Assembly: GCA_019843655.1 (NCBI GenBank)
Contig: JACDQD010000102.1
Location: forward strand, 6,333,501-6,397,500
Source: Lethocerus indicus
Taxonomy: Eukaryota > Arthropoda > Insecta > Hemiptera > Belostomatidae
DNA length: 64,000 bases
Direction of reading: 5' to 3'
Below are positions 12,240-25,441 of the stretch, one piece after another (positions within the stretch are counted from its first letter, which is position 1; every line of letters starts with the position of its first letter). The position numbers and the translations under genes are program-made. The notes beneath the pieces were generated by a model. That model searched no databases. It saw nothing but the letters and a program-made list of their open reading frames with translations, and had not been told where the DNA came from.

Positions 12240-15200
12240 AACGCGATTATAGCCGGCTTAATGGGGGCACTCGGTGTATGTCCGGCGCAGCAGTAAAATC
12301 GAATCGGCAAGATATCCAACGCTGCGCCGATTGCCGGGGCGCAACAATACCCTCCGGCTGAAGTTAGGCCGCCGCTGACTAATGGGGCCACGCCACTTAC
12401 CGAGCCGCGCGCGGTTTCTCTAATGATAATGACGGCCCCGGGGCCCGCGGTATCGGAGCGCGCTCTGAACCTCCTATCCTAATAACTGTCTTGGTAACCC
12501 CCCGCGTTTATCCCCATTCTCATTTGCTCCGAGTGGTTTATATATTCATACAATGTCTCAAACGTGCTGTCGGGCGTTTGGGGTTAACCACTTGCCGTTA
12601 TCTAATCGCCGTAATGAGTACATCTATAAAATGCCGAGCGTTAAAATTACTCCTTCGAATTATCGTCACGAACTAAACGCCGATTTTGTTAAAACTAAAA
12701 ATAACTATCCTCCAAAGTCACTCTCTCCTTTTTTCAAAATTTTATTACCTGTTCCACTTAGTTAAATGTAAATATATTACATAATTTCTGTAGAGATCAC
12801 CGACCTCTGGTTGTGGGAACTAAAATTTATGATATCCTTTGTAATCTAGGCTGTCAAACCTTTGGGTTATATTAAATGCACCTTCTTTGTTTCGCTATGT
12901 ATAAAACTTATTTAAATGGTGTATATTTGATTTAAAAACTACAAGAATTTTATTTCAATCTTACCAGCAAGAAACGGTTAATTATTGTTTTTTGCGTAGG
13001 TTAATTAATTTTACGCAGTTGTCATCGACTGGCCAAGGGTTCATCGGGACAGCTAGTTAACCGGGTAACGAACAGGCGGTCGCGATGAACCGGGGCCGAC
13101 CAACTCCCGGGGATATTGTTACTGTTATTAGGATATAGAGGGGAGCGTCATGTGTTCCTAAATTGTTAGTGTAACTACCCCCGGCCCCGAACTCCTCCCA
13201 CCCGCACTGCGATACAGACGTTTCGCGTTCCCAACTTTGCCCGATATTGAATCGTTAGCACCGAGTAGATAATTCAGACGGCCTTTGGGGAGAGGGGGTT
13301 GTTCCGAACTGGGACTAATATTGAAAGACGCCGCATGGCTGCCCCCTCCTTACCTACATGGACTGTAAATGTAAAGAATAAACTAATTTTATTAAGCTTA
13401 ATGCCCACGTAGGCCCCAGGAGATATTATTTAGGCTCATACGCCTCTCGCATCATCGGATTAATCTCTTCGTGTTAATATACCTAAAATATAATCCCGGG
13501 TGTGATCGGGCGGTCCCCCCATCGGAGATTTAGCGCCGACGGATTTGCGCGGACCCTCCTGTTTTGGGCCGAGGGTATACAATGCTCGGCCGGGGATTAT
13601 TTTCCTGGGCGAACAATCGTGGACGGGAGGGCCCCGCGGTGTCTGCTCCCGCCGGCATAACAGATTGCCTGGGAAGGGGCCGGCGCATAAATCGGCCTCC
13701 GAGTCTCCCCGTCCCTATCGACTTCCCGTGTAAACACTTAATATGGGACCGACCTGATTTATGCCCGGGCGGTATTTTCCCTCGCGACGATAAAAGTCGG
13801 CCCCTTGAAAAAAACAACTCCAAAAACCCCGGGTCTGCCGAAACGCCTTTCTACGGTAACACTTTTAAAAACCCGGCCCTCATGAGATTAAATACAACTA
13901 AGTTAATTCGTCGCAGCTGGTCGGAATTATTTTAGAGTTTTACTGTAATATCATTTGAGATAAATCCATTCCATTTCGCTTATTAAATTATTATGTGTGA
14001 ATCAGTTTCGTTATTCGTTCTCATACAGGAATAAAAAAAATCTATTTATCGGTCAGTTCCAGAATCCTCCATTCCTCCCGGTGTTGTCTAATGGATTTAA
14101 TTTTGAGCCTGTGCCCGTTTCGATTGACTCGGAGGTAGTTGGCGACGTCAATTCGCCTGTCATTAATGTCATTTGGGTAATAGGTCGGTAACTGCTAACT
14201 GGCCACTTCACTCACTTATGGCTAAGGCTCAATTTAATGTCCTCCATTTAGGGACGCGATTAGTCTCGAACTCAACAGTTGGCCCCACCGAATTGTGAGC
14301 ACGGACTGTAATTAGACGGGAAAGAAGGGAGAACTTTGACTGGACGACGCTATGTTCCAGTACTCTGGAAGTGATTTGAAAAGAAGTTTCAATATATCAG
14401 TACTATCTATCCGGCTACTGAAATAATTAGTTGCATATAAAACTAATATTGATTGAGATGAAATTACACATCAATTAGTAGTTGTTACGGCAGTAATGAG
14501 CAAAGATTGCTCAAGTAAGATGAAACAAGTGAACATAATACACTTGTTTCATTTACAGTTTGTAAAATTGTCACTAACAAAAATTGCTTTCAAGTAAGTC
14601 TTCGCTGATAGTTTGAATACTTTCTCCTTTACGATCGAATTTCGTGGCACCGAGGTGTCCAGTTCAGTTAAGTATCCTGAACGAAAAAATATCACATTAT
14701 GTTGAACAAGATCTGCTCACTCTTTGCGCAATGTGCTACTCAAAAAGCCTTGTAAAAGTAAGCCATCGCCCTTATATCTTCGCTTCAGAAACTTACTGGG
14801 CACACGCGGCTTCTTCGAAGTAGGATTCCTGTCAATTAAATGTTAAATGTTTTCGAGGCGATAAAACTCAATCTGGAACGACTATGCGAAAGGCAGTGGC
14901 GAGAATTCGTGGCTCTTGTACCGGTCAATTATAGTGGCCTCCAGGTAGTATGTTGACACATCCTAGTAGGAGGGGGAGGGTTGTTTGTCGAATGGCGGGC
15001 GGGGTCAAAGGGGACGTGACTGTGGGGGCGACAGTGATTGCCAGCCGGACACAAAAGCGGCCATCCCTTGCCTTACTAACGAGCCTCCCTTTCACCATCC
15101 GAGGAGGCGCCCAACCGCCCCCTTCCAACTCCCCAACACACTGGCCCCGGTCGATCACTTTTCATATCGGACCTTTCATTAATGACGAGCATTACGATTT

Positions 15201-15582
15201 TATGATCCGGGGTTTCTGCCGCTCGCCGTCTACAGTTGCTGAGAGTGTAACTCTGATATGTTTGTTGTTCGTGAGGCATCTTATCCGTACTGCGTTGTTG
15301 TCTGTTAACTCACCACAGAAATATATTTTTTCGTTATGGGTTTCGTAACGTCGGGGGTGGTAAGGAGGAGGGGCTGTGTTGCTCTCATATCGGAGGAGAT
15401 GGTTTTTATTAAGACTGATTTTTGGGTAGATGACAGCATGGCTGGTGGGGGATCGACTGAGAGGAGGGGTTCGTTAAGTCGGTCTGCCAGGCCCCCGGGG
15501 GCCTTCGTGGTCTCCCTCCAACACAGAAAGAGCGTCTACAGTCAAAACGATAAACCGATTCCCTGGTATAAGAGCTCCAGTG

Positions 15583-15730
15583 TAGGGAGAGAAAGAGAGA
15601 AAGGGAGAGATGAAAGAGAGAGAGTGAGCGGACTGAGACGGAGATAGGGACGAGGAAAGAAGAGACCCGGAGAGGAGGAGAGGAATAGGTATATAGATAG
15701 GGAGTGAGAGGGAGAGAGAGAGAGAGGGCG
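15583..15730 (+). repeat. Purine-rich GA tract
   Basis: About 150 bases that are mostly GA, GGA and GAAA units on the plus strand (for example AGAGAGAGAGAG near 15714-15725). It is an imperfect GA microsatellite, able in principle to form triplex DNA. Confidence 0.85.
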
Positions 15731-18442
15731 GCCTTTTACAGCTTTTTTTAGCATCGTTCTGGAGAAAGGGAGGGGGAATCGAGAAAGAGAGGTAGAGTGG
15801 GCTTTAACCCGTTGCCCTGGGAACGCATCCCTCCGTGGTAAGATAAATACAGTCTCCGACCTATTGTCGGCTATTGCTTGAAAATGTTTCCCTCGAGTGG
15901 GATCATCTTTTTTTATTAAATATTTTTTGCGTATTCTCCTTCCGGCCAGAACTTGCCTGTATTCCGTCACGCGATTTCCAATACTTGAAAATGTTCTCTA
16001 CAGTAGGTCTGTAGTCCTCGTATCCACATTGGACTACACAGTCATTGTGACTTCAAAATTCTTAATGGAAGGTCGGAACACATAGGTAATGAATTCAATT
16101 ATCTAAACGGACTGATAATGTAATTTATATAATAATTTAGAATTAATATCACGGTCTTTTATTCTGAATATTCTGTATATTCTTTTTGTTTGTATATTCG
16201 GACTCTACGGAACGTTTTAAATCACAGTTTAATATATATACGTATTTTGGTCGGGAACACACAAATAGCAGCCGAAAACTGCTTACAATTACACGTTTTA
16301 TTTAAATATGTTTCACGCTAAAATGTCGTATTGTAATTTTATTAAGATAATCGTAATAAAAAATAATTCCATTCCGATATTAATTGACGGGGGAAATTCG
16401 GAAAACGTACCTTCATCCCGAAAACAGTAAAACATTAGGGATAAAACCCAGTGTAAGAGATAAAATCCATTTGAATAAATAAAGATGTTTCAGGTCAGGA
16501 CTGGTGGGCCTCCGTTTTATTTACATTCCGACCTGGCAGCCGGTTTTATTTCGTCAACGGCTCCCTCTTGGACAAATATGCCAAGAACGTCGGGGGTCAT
16601 TCTACTAGCCCCGACAATAAAGTACACACAACGTCACTGCTCTGTTTCTCTTTCTTATTCATGGTTTTTTCAATTCATTTCTTTTCAATTAATTGCTACT
16701 GAGGACGCAAAAGAACGGTCTAGCCTTAGACCAATCCCAAGGGCGACGGACAAACGCGCGTGTATACATTTTCGTAATAATATTCGATTTTTATCGCTTG
16801 GCTTTCTTCGTAAATATGTGCATAAATGTAAAGCTACGGTTGAAAGTAAGGTTCTTACAGTTTCCGCTTTACTTCTCCTGCCGTCGAAGCAGTTTCATTT
16901 GCACGTTCGCCGGTATACTCGATTTTAATGACTATCGGTAATTTAGTCCCTGCGTCTTGTACTAATTTTCAAAGTGCGTTACGGACTTGGGTGTATTAAA
17001 AGACTATATAACATTCCGAGAAGTGAATAATTAATTCCAGACATGCACGAACTCTTTGGAATAGTGCCCCCTCAACTGAATATTAACGCCCATAGAAACA
17101 GGCGTCCGCGACGAAGCAGCCAACGCCCCATATAGTCGTTTGTTCAGTGTTTAATTTAGAAATATATAATAAACACGTATGAAAATAGTTACTGAATTGC
17201 AAAGTTACAGTTACTTATAAATATGCAACTTAAAATGTCCCTATCATTTGAAACTGGAGCCGTTATATGATCTGATGGATATTAATAAATTGGTTACTCG
17301 TGGAAGGTGTTATTACTAACGCATGACAAGCAATTCTACGTTCATTTCCTCATTAACCATTCTAAACTAAGTATAAACAAAGGGATTTATTCGGTTATCT
17401 ATGCTTCGTGGAGTATTATAAATCACAGTGGGAAATTTTATATCAACGCATGCCTAAGGCGTACCGATTTGTTAGTAAACCGTCAGCCGATAAGGCCTCT
17501 CCCCTCTGCGTTTTCCGAAAGCTAAATCCCCGTACGAATAAACTGTCGTGCCGCTTCCCCTTCGGATTCGAATGGTTAGAGGAAGGAAGAAACTTAAACG
17601 AAGTAGGACAGCTAGGAGACGAGGGGCGAAAGGGTGGACTTATTGAAAATTCAATGCCGCGGAAAGTTTACGTGATTCGATTACGAGGGCCAGCCCGGGC
17701 CCCATACACCAATTACTTTTCAAATCGGCCGTGAAATAACGACTACACGTTTTGTTTTCCGTTTCTTTCTTATATTTTGTCCTCGTCTTTTCTTCTTTAT
17801 TTTTTCCTTGTCACGAGTCCCTAACTCTTTTCGCCCACGCTTGAATATAAATAAAAGCTGGGTCGCACAGATATTCCGGATTCGGTAAAGCTGAAACTTT
17901 CTGTTAAGCGGAATACGGCCCAGCTTGTTAATCTTACTTATATTGGAAGGATAAAAAAGTGCAGTCGGTTTACTTAAAAATGCTTAGAGGAAACATCGGC
18001 TGTATTGTACCTTACCACTAAAAGCTATAAACATTTTTCATTACCCTTGAATGTAAAATTTATAATTTGATACCGAAGTTATTTTCAATTTATCTTAGTT
18101 TCATTGTACTATTGCGTATCATATTTATTTGTGATTTAAATATGGCAATTTCATAATTTGCTTATGTATAACAAATTCGGCGGATTAAAAAAGGTTTCGA
18201 TTTGACAGAAATTGTGCGTATTTGTATGTTTAAAACAGAAATTTATGGTAGTATTTGCTTGGAGAAGAAGGATTTTGTGACACACTTTCCCAAGATTATG
18301 TATAATATTTGGATTTAACTTATTTTAATGCTAATTATAATAGCTTGTATACAAGAAATTATGTGGCAAAGTATTTAGTTTTTATGACAGAAAATCACAA
18401 AAGAGATATTTCCACTTATTACTCTGAGCCTTTAAAGTGTAC

Positions 18443-18486
18443 GAAATTAAATTGAAAAAACGGCGCAGATACTGAACCCGCATAAC
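18443..18486 (+). repeat. Direct repeat 1 of the GCAGATACTG family
   Basis: This 44-base stretch reads GAAATTAAATTGAAAAAAC, then GGCGCAGATACTGAACCCGC, then ATAAC. It matches 18569-18610 at most positions, in the same orientation and about 126 bp away. The GATACTGAACCCGCA part also resembles the palindromic cores at 43890-43947, 61952-61996 and 63671-63715, which suggests a dispersed repeat family. Confidence 0.65.
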
Positions 18487-18568
18487 AATTGCGTGTGGCC
18501 GATTAGCATAAATGACGCCGTGGCCTTCCGTGCAAAGTCCTTAATTACTTTCATGTAATTAGCCGCTT

Positions 18569-18610
18569 GAATTAATTAGAAAAAAGGGGCAGACACTGCG
18601 CCCACATGAC
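18569..18610 (+). repeat. Direct repeat 2 of the GCAGATACTG family
   Basis: Reads GAATTAATTAGAAAAAAGG then GGCAGACACTGCGCCCACAT. It is an imperfect copy of 18443-18486. Confidence 0.65.
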
Positions 18611-20206
18611 CTGAGTTTAAGGCGAACTTACAATGCACACTTTACAGTACCAGTCCTGTTCTCATGTCATGCATGAATATGTGATATTCGGAGATATTAT
18701 TTTAGTCTCATACTCGAATAAGTTTTTTTACAAAAATATTTCTTCTGTACTATAAAAAGAATAATTTTTATTCAAAAATAATTCGATTAGTGGGATATTT
18801 TGGTGTGATAAGTGTATCGATTAATAAAACTTAATAAATTCAAAGAACTCCCGAGATGAAAAAGGCGATGGAATTATATTTGGAGCAGGCTTATAAGACT
18901 CCGCAATATATTTTAATTAATTGTCGTAGAGTAATAAAAGAGACGTGACTATTCCTACTTGTCCCTTGGTTAATTCGCGTTTGTGAACCGGAAAATAGTG
19001 GATCGGAATTACTGACGACAGCAAAAGTGTTTGCCTATTGTGGCCGGGTTGAATGAGCTCACTGAACTATGACAACTAGTGATATCGTTCAAATAGCCGC
19101 AATATTTCTCGGGTCCCTCTAATTCCGGTTACGGCAGACCGCTTCCGCGACCCGGTTTTCATTCCGGTTCTATAGTCCGTTGCCCCACAGTCGTATAATG
19201 AGGGATCGGGCTGGAGATGATTTTTCTCCACCATTCGGCCCAAAAATAAAAGGATCCTTACTACTCAGGAGTGATTGAAACCTAAAGAAAAATCCTTGTT
19301 TTAATTATTTACGTAAAGCCCATTACCTTGAAGTTATTACCTCGAATAATTTAATTTTTTTATTTATTTTTAATTTTAGTGAGTAATATTTAGTGGGAGT
19401 AATTTGTTGTAGGTTTTAGTAGTATTTTATTAATAATGTTTAATAATCTTTAGCAATACGTACAAATGAAAGAAGCAGAAAATCGTAAGAAATTCAATAA
19501 TCTGCTGAAAAACTGGAAAATAGGAGTATTCAGAGTATGTGCTTCTTACGCCTGATACAAAGAATTCCATTCAAGATTAGTTGAGCAATTCAGATATTTC
19601 ACGAATGCCCCGAAAATACATTTACTTATTGGTAATTGAAAGTTTTCAAGGCGTGTTGTTTTAGGAAATCCGTGATAAAGCGTTTCCGAGGAAGATTTAG
19701 TGGAACGCGCGTTTTCGCCCCGCCGCTTCGCGCTCCCGTTTCTCATCGGCGGTGTTTTTGCCCGTATGAAATTCGCACGAAACCGACCGGAAAGGGCGCT
19801 GGGGTGGTGGGTGGGGGTTTGGATAAAAAATTAATAAAGTTCTCCCTACGATTCGTTCGATTGTCGACAGCCGAAATGTCGACCGGGGGGCGATGAACCT
19901 CCGACCCCCAAATTGAAAGCGCGAGTGGAACCCACCCCCAGTCAAATTTTATTAAAAGTCTCAAAGCGCGCTCCTAAATTATACAACAGTTATGAGGAGA
20001 AAGCGCATTCACAGTGGCTTTCAATTCGGCGTTGTTCCGACCGGAACGTTTTAGAGCTTAGAGTCCTTTGTTAACGTCTCAGAGTGTCGAGAGAACACAA
20101 ATAGTTATTTGTCTAACTTATTTCCTTGTTTGTAAGTACTTTAAAGAAATATCATTTATAAACACGTATTCCTTAAATTATATGAGCTTCTCGTAATTAA
20201 AAAGTT
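18611..20206. other. No gene recognised
   Basis: AT-rich DNA with one GC-rich block at about 19690-19960. The block has overlapping open frames on both strands (86 codons plus, 82 codons minus) and no recognisable product. Confidence 0.55.
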
Positions 20207-20259
20207 AATACCGTAGATTTCGTCTGTTTCTGTCTCCTCCCGCTGGTACAGACTAAACC
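20207..20259 (+). mobile_element. Foldback family fragment, copy E
   Basis: AATACCGTAGATTTCG followed by TGTTTCTGTCTCCTCCCGCT matches the arm of copy C (about 49941-49979) nearly base for base. It breaks off after GCTGGT and is followed by AGACTAAACC, the inverse of GGTTTAGTCT in the copy C arm, so it looks like a foldback element collapsed by internal deletion. Its match starts close to the tail-less terminus seen in copies A and B. No hammerhead core remains. Confidence 0.7.
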
Positions 20260-23200
20260 TTGTATTGTGAATCATAGATATTTAATTTGCTTCCTATCAG
20301 TACAGACAAATAGGATGAATGATTAAAATTGTATGTTCTAGAGGGCGCATGCGCTTGTGTGTCCTTTTGTTCAACCTTTCCTCGTAAACTTCAGTAGGGG
20401 CGGGCTCAATGACCGGTGGCAGTGTGTATTTAGCAGGGAGCATTACTATCACGTCAACCCGGGAGTAGACGGTATTACCAGAGGTGTAGGCGTCCGCGTC
20501 CACTAATGCCGCCCACAGTACCGGCATAACAATATGTCTCCGACGGCCTAAATTAGGGTCTTCATACGGGGACAGTGCAAAACCGGCACGTTCTCTACCC
20601 CCAGAGGCTTCCGAGTAGACTCTTATTGCCACAATCGACCCTACGTTTCATGTCAATACACTTTCGCTAGCCCACTGAAAATATAATCGCTACATCTCGT
20701 CAGAACTTTAACGGTAATTCTACATGTCCTGTCCAAACGTGTCGTAGATGTTATGATGTGTTTACTGGATCCGGCAATGAATTTTTTCACAAAAACAGAC
20801 TCGTTATATTAAATATTAATTTTTTACGAAACTAGAAGCAACAAAATATAAATAAGGAATGAAATATTAATGTGATGTAGAGTCGAAATTCACAAACGAA
20901 ATATACTAGTTTTAAATTTAATAACGCATATCTTCAATAATAATTAGATGAAAATTATATATATTTAATAAAACCTTATGAAAATTCATCGTAGTTTCAT
21001 TCACACTACTATTGTAAAACATTATATGGAAAAAAATTGCGGACTGCGTATGTCACGTATTCAGAGTGACTTAATTAACTACTTAATGCAGTCATTAAAA
21101 ATATGTATAATTCTATTTCGTGTTCCTTGTAAGTAACTATGCAATATGCTTGATTGAAATCGCCGATTTCGGCTAATTGGTTATACTTAGATCGCTCGGT
21201 TATTCGATTGAATCGGGTCTGTCCCGGGTGGCGATCACAGAGCGGGAATTTATTATTGGGATGGGCTAGATGGGCGCCCGACGCTGCCTGCGGTGGTTCC
21301 AGAAGGGCGTAATTTATATTGGAGCGAGTGTACATTGTGTAAATCACAAGGGCGGGGAGGGGAGGGTCGATAACACGAGCTCGCGCCCAATAGTCGAACG
21401 TGTAGTCCGGCCGTTGTTGAAAACAAGCACGAGGATGTGACAAGATGCCGAATTAGCCTCATTGGTGCAATTCTACTGAATTCGAAACAGAAAAGCATTT
21501 AGGGTGGGAAAATATGGCAGTGGTAAATTTCTTTCTTCGGTACTGATCTCAGTGGCTATCCTATATTACGTTTTGTTAATAACAAATATATATTTTTATT
21601 CGATTTATATATAAGCGTAAAGAACTGCTGTGTTAACATAGACACAGTTCCTCTTATTTCATTATACTAGAATGTGAAAAGTGATTCAAGACACTGAAAT
21701 CTTGAAACTGAAGCTGGTATCTGGATTAAAGTTGTTTTAGAATAATTATCATTAATTAATTTTCAAAATTATTAAATATTTGTAGCAACGATAGATATAT
21801 AATTCACTCGAATATGAGGAACGCATTTATAAGATATCGAGAAATTAGGAGGTATAACGTACGAGCTATAATTGAGAATTTTCCAGATTCTTCATGTATA
21901 CCCCTAAGCCCTGACTAATGACTTATTTTGTTTGAACCACTTTAAGCATTATTATTTGAGTTTCAACGATGATATTTACATTTAGTTGAACATAAATTTA
22001 TCGGGCGAAATTTTGCTAGAGATGTATTCAGACAATTTTAAAATGAGTAACGCCTCCACATTTATTATATCCCTTGTTTAAAGTTCACGAGACGCCACGT
22101 GATGAATGTACTTGGTAAATTTCTCTGAAATCCCGCGGAAGAGGGGAGCCGTTTAAAGACAGACGTTTCGTTGACATTCCTTCCACAGGAAACCTCCTAA
22201 AAAGCTATTTTATATTCCATGAATACCTAATTTAAATGTCAGATGAAATTAAACTTCTCGGTAACATGACAACGGGCGCGTATCATGTCATGTCTCGGTT
22301 TCACTCAATACACACGCCGTTCCGTACGCTAATATCTACTTCCGATTAATACCAGCTGAAGGGTAATAAGATATGTTGAAACAAATTTCTGCTTTAATAT
22401 ATTACTTCTGCAGTGAACAAAATGTGGAATTAAAATATATTCAATAACTCTCTGTTTACCCCTCGTGATTTGTTATGATTATATCTCCTTTCCCACAAAT
22501 TTCTAATTTCACACCGTTATGAATACGTTACGAATACTCCGATATAATTACATTTTTCTTTGCCGTGAAACACGTTATACTATTTTATACAGTCAGGTGA
22601 TATTTTTTTCAATTAATGGCACAAATTAATTATCGCGTAAAAAATAAGTTAATTGTATTTTCAGCGAATTTTTAAAACCATAATGATACAGTAACAGTGC
22701 ATATATATCACTAGCTCTACACTGACAGACTACACGTTTAAATTCTTCAATATATTAAGATGGCGAAAACCAATATAGCTTAATATCAAACCATCACCGA
22801 CACTCAGAGAACTATCTTAAAAATATCCGTAAACACTTAAGATTGTCTAATTTGTTCCCAATAAACACACGCCATTTTTGCGGTGAGACATTCGCTATTA
22901 ACTAGGGGCTGGGAAGGATGCGTGTATTCTTGCCCCATCGAACGTCCGCCAATTACCGGCCGGCATTAATGTTGCAATAACGACATTAAAATTGCTTTCA
23001 GCTCATCAGTATATAAGATCGAATTGCAATTACGGAACCGTACCTAATTTTCAGCCCCGAATTTCCCGAATAATGCTGTTATGCCGGAATAAATTTTGTT
23101 TATTAACCTAGGGGACGGAACGGGAAAATCGAATTTTACGCTTTCACCTTCAGCGTCCGTTTGAATTCCCGGCCAGGTTTATAAGCACCGCGACCAATCC

Positions 23201-24804
23201 CACGGTCCGACGGAATTATCAAACCGCGCTTTACGAATGACCGTCGTCCTAATGAGCTCCAATCCGCTATCCGCGGTTTTCGCACTGTCCCAGTTCATCG
23301 AATAACAGTCGGTATAGCAGTCAATAAAGTTTATAACGTGACGATTTATTATCAATGAGAATTGTCCACCATTCGGTTTAGAATCGATTTAAATAGTTAA
23401 AAATAATAATTCGAGGCTAATTGACAGTTTATTTACGCTAGGGACTTTCAGGGTAGTTTTGTTTCGACCACCGTTAATAATTGATAATTTAGTAAATACG
23501 TATTTTTTAGAAATTGGGACGTTTTATTTATTTAAAAATACGAGTTATGATTATTTATATTCAAAAATTGTAGCGTTTTGTTCGTTTTGCTACCCTTTCA
23601 TGGGAATAGAAATTTCTCTGATGTTCCTAGCCGCGTTCAGTCGGTGCATTGCGTATGACAGATTATACGGAGGTTATATCTTCGGGGCATCGGGGGATGG
23701 GGTTAGTGAGGGTTGGCTGCGGCGGCATGAATTCCCAGCGTAGGTTGAATAAGGTTGGCTGGCGGTCGCAGTGAAGCGAGTGGGAGGGAGGTTTCTACTG
23801 CGGCAGTAATGTCGGTAATATACAGTGGGAAGTGGTGGTGGTGGAGGGGGACAGGTTAAAAGTACGCCGGGAGGATTGATTGTTGAGAGAGGGAGAGCGA
23901 TTGTGATGTGGGCGGGAGGAGGGTATGGGGGAGGCCCCCACGCCGCCAGGGAGGAAAACAGTTGTTACCGACGTTTGTGATATACTCGCTGGGCCCCCGG
24001 TATACAGAAATCTGCACCCTCCTCTTACGAACGGTCCGACTGTAAATTTCGGGAACGAGATTTCGAAACTTCGAATCTTTTATTATTTTTGTTTAAAGTC
24101 ACGACTACAATTTTTTGATGATTTTATAACTCGGGTCTACTCATTGATGGTAGGTATTCGCGCTCCTTGTCTCAGTAGGTAGTGCGGAAATAACGTAGGT
24201 GGCGCCGGAAGGTGACGACAGGAGGGTTTGAGTGATGGAACATTTTGGAACGGAAGGATTTATATGGGGAAGCCGCTAGTTCGTGAACGGAATGGATTGT
24301 GCGGTTACATACATAAGGTTAACGTATCTGCGTATGTATTGCAATGATTGTATTCTGTTGGAGTTTGACGGTTTGGCAGTTGCCCACAGCTCGACCCCGT
24401 ACGCCCAGTTCGGTTTGACAATACAGTCGCAAATTATATATTTGTCCGTTGTGTGCTGTTGAATCTTTTATTAATCTATTTTAATATCGGGCGTGAAACT
24501 CATGTCATACTAAGACTCCCGGATACGCAGTTTTTTATTATATTTTTTAAAAATAATAATTTCGTCAAATAATAGACATACTACGGACGAGAAATGTCTT
24601 GTCCGGATAAGACCGGGATAGGGAGCAATCGATTTATGGGTAAAATATTGAAGGCAGTCGGGTCCGGCTCAGTTTGTACAAACCGTCCTGGTGTTCGAAT
24701 CGTTTCAGTTAATCGCGCATTTGAAAGTAAGTAAAGGTAGAATTTGAGAGAATTCTGGAAGGGGGCTTCGATCTCACTTCACCGCAGGACAATAGTCTTT
24801 TCGA
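20260..24804. other. No gene recognised
   Basis: GC-rich blocks at about 20390-20620, 21220-21440 and 23680-24050. The first holds a 111-codon minus-strand frame (20297-20632) whose product looks less biased than most here, but I recognise no family, and no convincing exon chain is visible around it. About 21500-22900 is AT-rich without features. A short GGT repeat lies at about 23832-23845. Confidence 0.5.
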
Positions 24805-24852
24805 GGGACGATGGGGAGGGTGGCGCTCACCTCTCGAGCGTCCCATCGTCCC
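24805..24852. other. Perfect 11-bp inverted repeat
   Basis: GGGACGATGGG (24805-24815) and CCCATCGTCCC (24842-24852) are exact inverse complements separated by 26 bases. A hairpin in RNA or a cruciform in DNA could form. It sits in a GC-rich block with no gene nearby that I can identify. Confidence 0.8.
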
Positions 24853-25397
24853 AACTTGGCCATTAAAACATCGCTTTCGCTTTAAGTGGAAAGTTCAAAT
24901 TGAAGCCTCGGCCCAAGAAGATCTATGTGGCCCGTTTTTAAAGTTAACTCTCCAGGTGACGGCACTCGAGATTATCGGGCGTAGATTAAAGGGGGAGGGC
25001 CTGATTTAGTGAGAGCCGGCCCCTGGGGGTGAAGGGGAAACGCGCGCTGAAATGTGGCCTTCTCGGCCCGTTGAACCCGAACACTTCGAGGCGTCACAAA
25101 TGCTCTTAGTTCGACCACCGGCTCACTAGTTAGAAAACGTTTTTTATGCTACGATTGCCTCAATAAAGGAGCAGTTATATAATAAACCACTTATTTGATA
25201 AATTCGTACCCTTTATAAACTGAAACAAACAAGTGGCCCGGAACAATAAAAAATCTGGCTTTCCTTATGTTCGTTTTAAACCGTGTTATTTGTAAATATC
25301 GACCTATTTGGGGTTTAGTTTTTGTCGGGACCCGCAATAGTTTAGAATATTATCGAACAAAGAACAAATTAACAAAATATAAGCATATCTCTGATAG

Positions 25398-25441
25398 GAC
25401 GAAGATGTCCTATCGACATCTTCGTCTATCGACGAAGATGT
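25398..25441. repeat. Three alternating inverted 12-mers
   Basis: GACGAAGATGTC (25398-25409), its inverse complement GACATCTTCGTC (25415-25426) and GACGAAGATGT (25431-25441) lie in a row, separated by CTATC and TATC. The left hairpin has 12 perfect base pairs and a 5-base loop. The middle arm could pair with either neighbour, giving two mutually exclusive hairpins. It may have arisen by template switching during replication. Confidence 0.9.

Larger units (their letters stand above)
12042..18442. other. No gene recognised; several GC-rich blocks
   Basis: GC-rich blocks lie at about 12160-12480, 13060-13330, 13490-13880 and 14960-15560. The third carries open frames on both strands (13564-13935 plus, 123 codons; 13530-13823 minus, 97 codons), a sign that low stop density and not coding constraint keeps them open. 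About 15990-18440 is AT-rich, with a 147-codon frame at 16485-16928 that matches no family I know and lies in ordinary sequence. A purine tract is listed separately. Confidence 0.55.

Noticed and set aside
16485..16928. 147-codon frame
   Set aside because: No domain, no homologue that I recognise, no sign of splice-linked neighbours. Left as unsupported.
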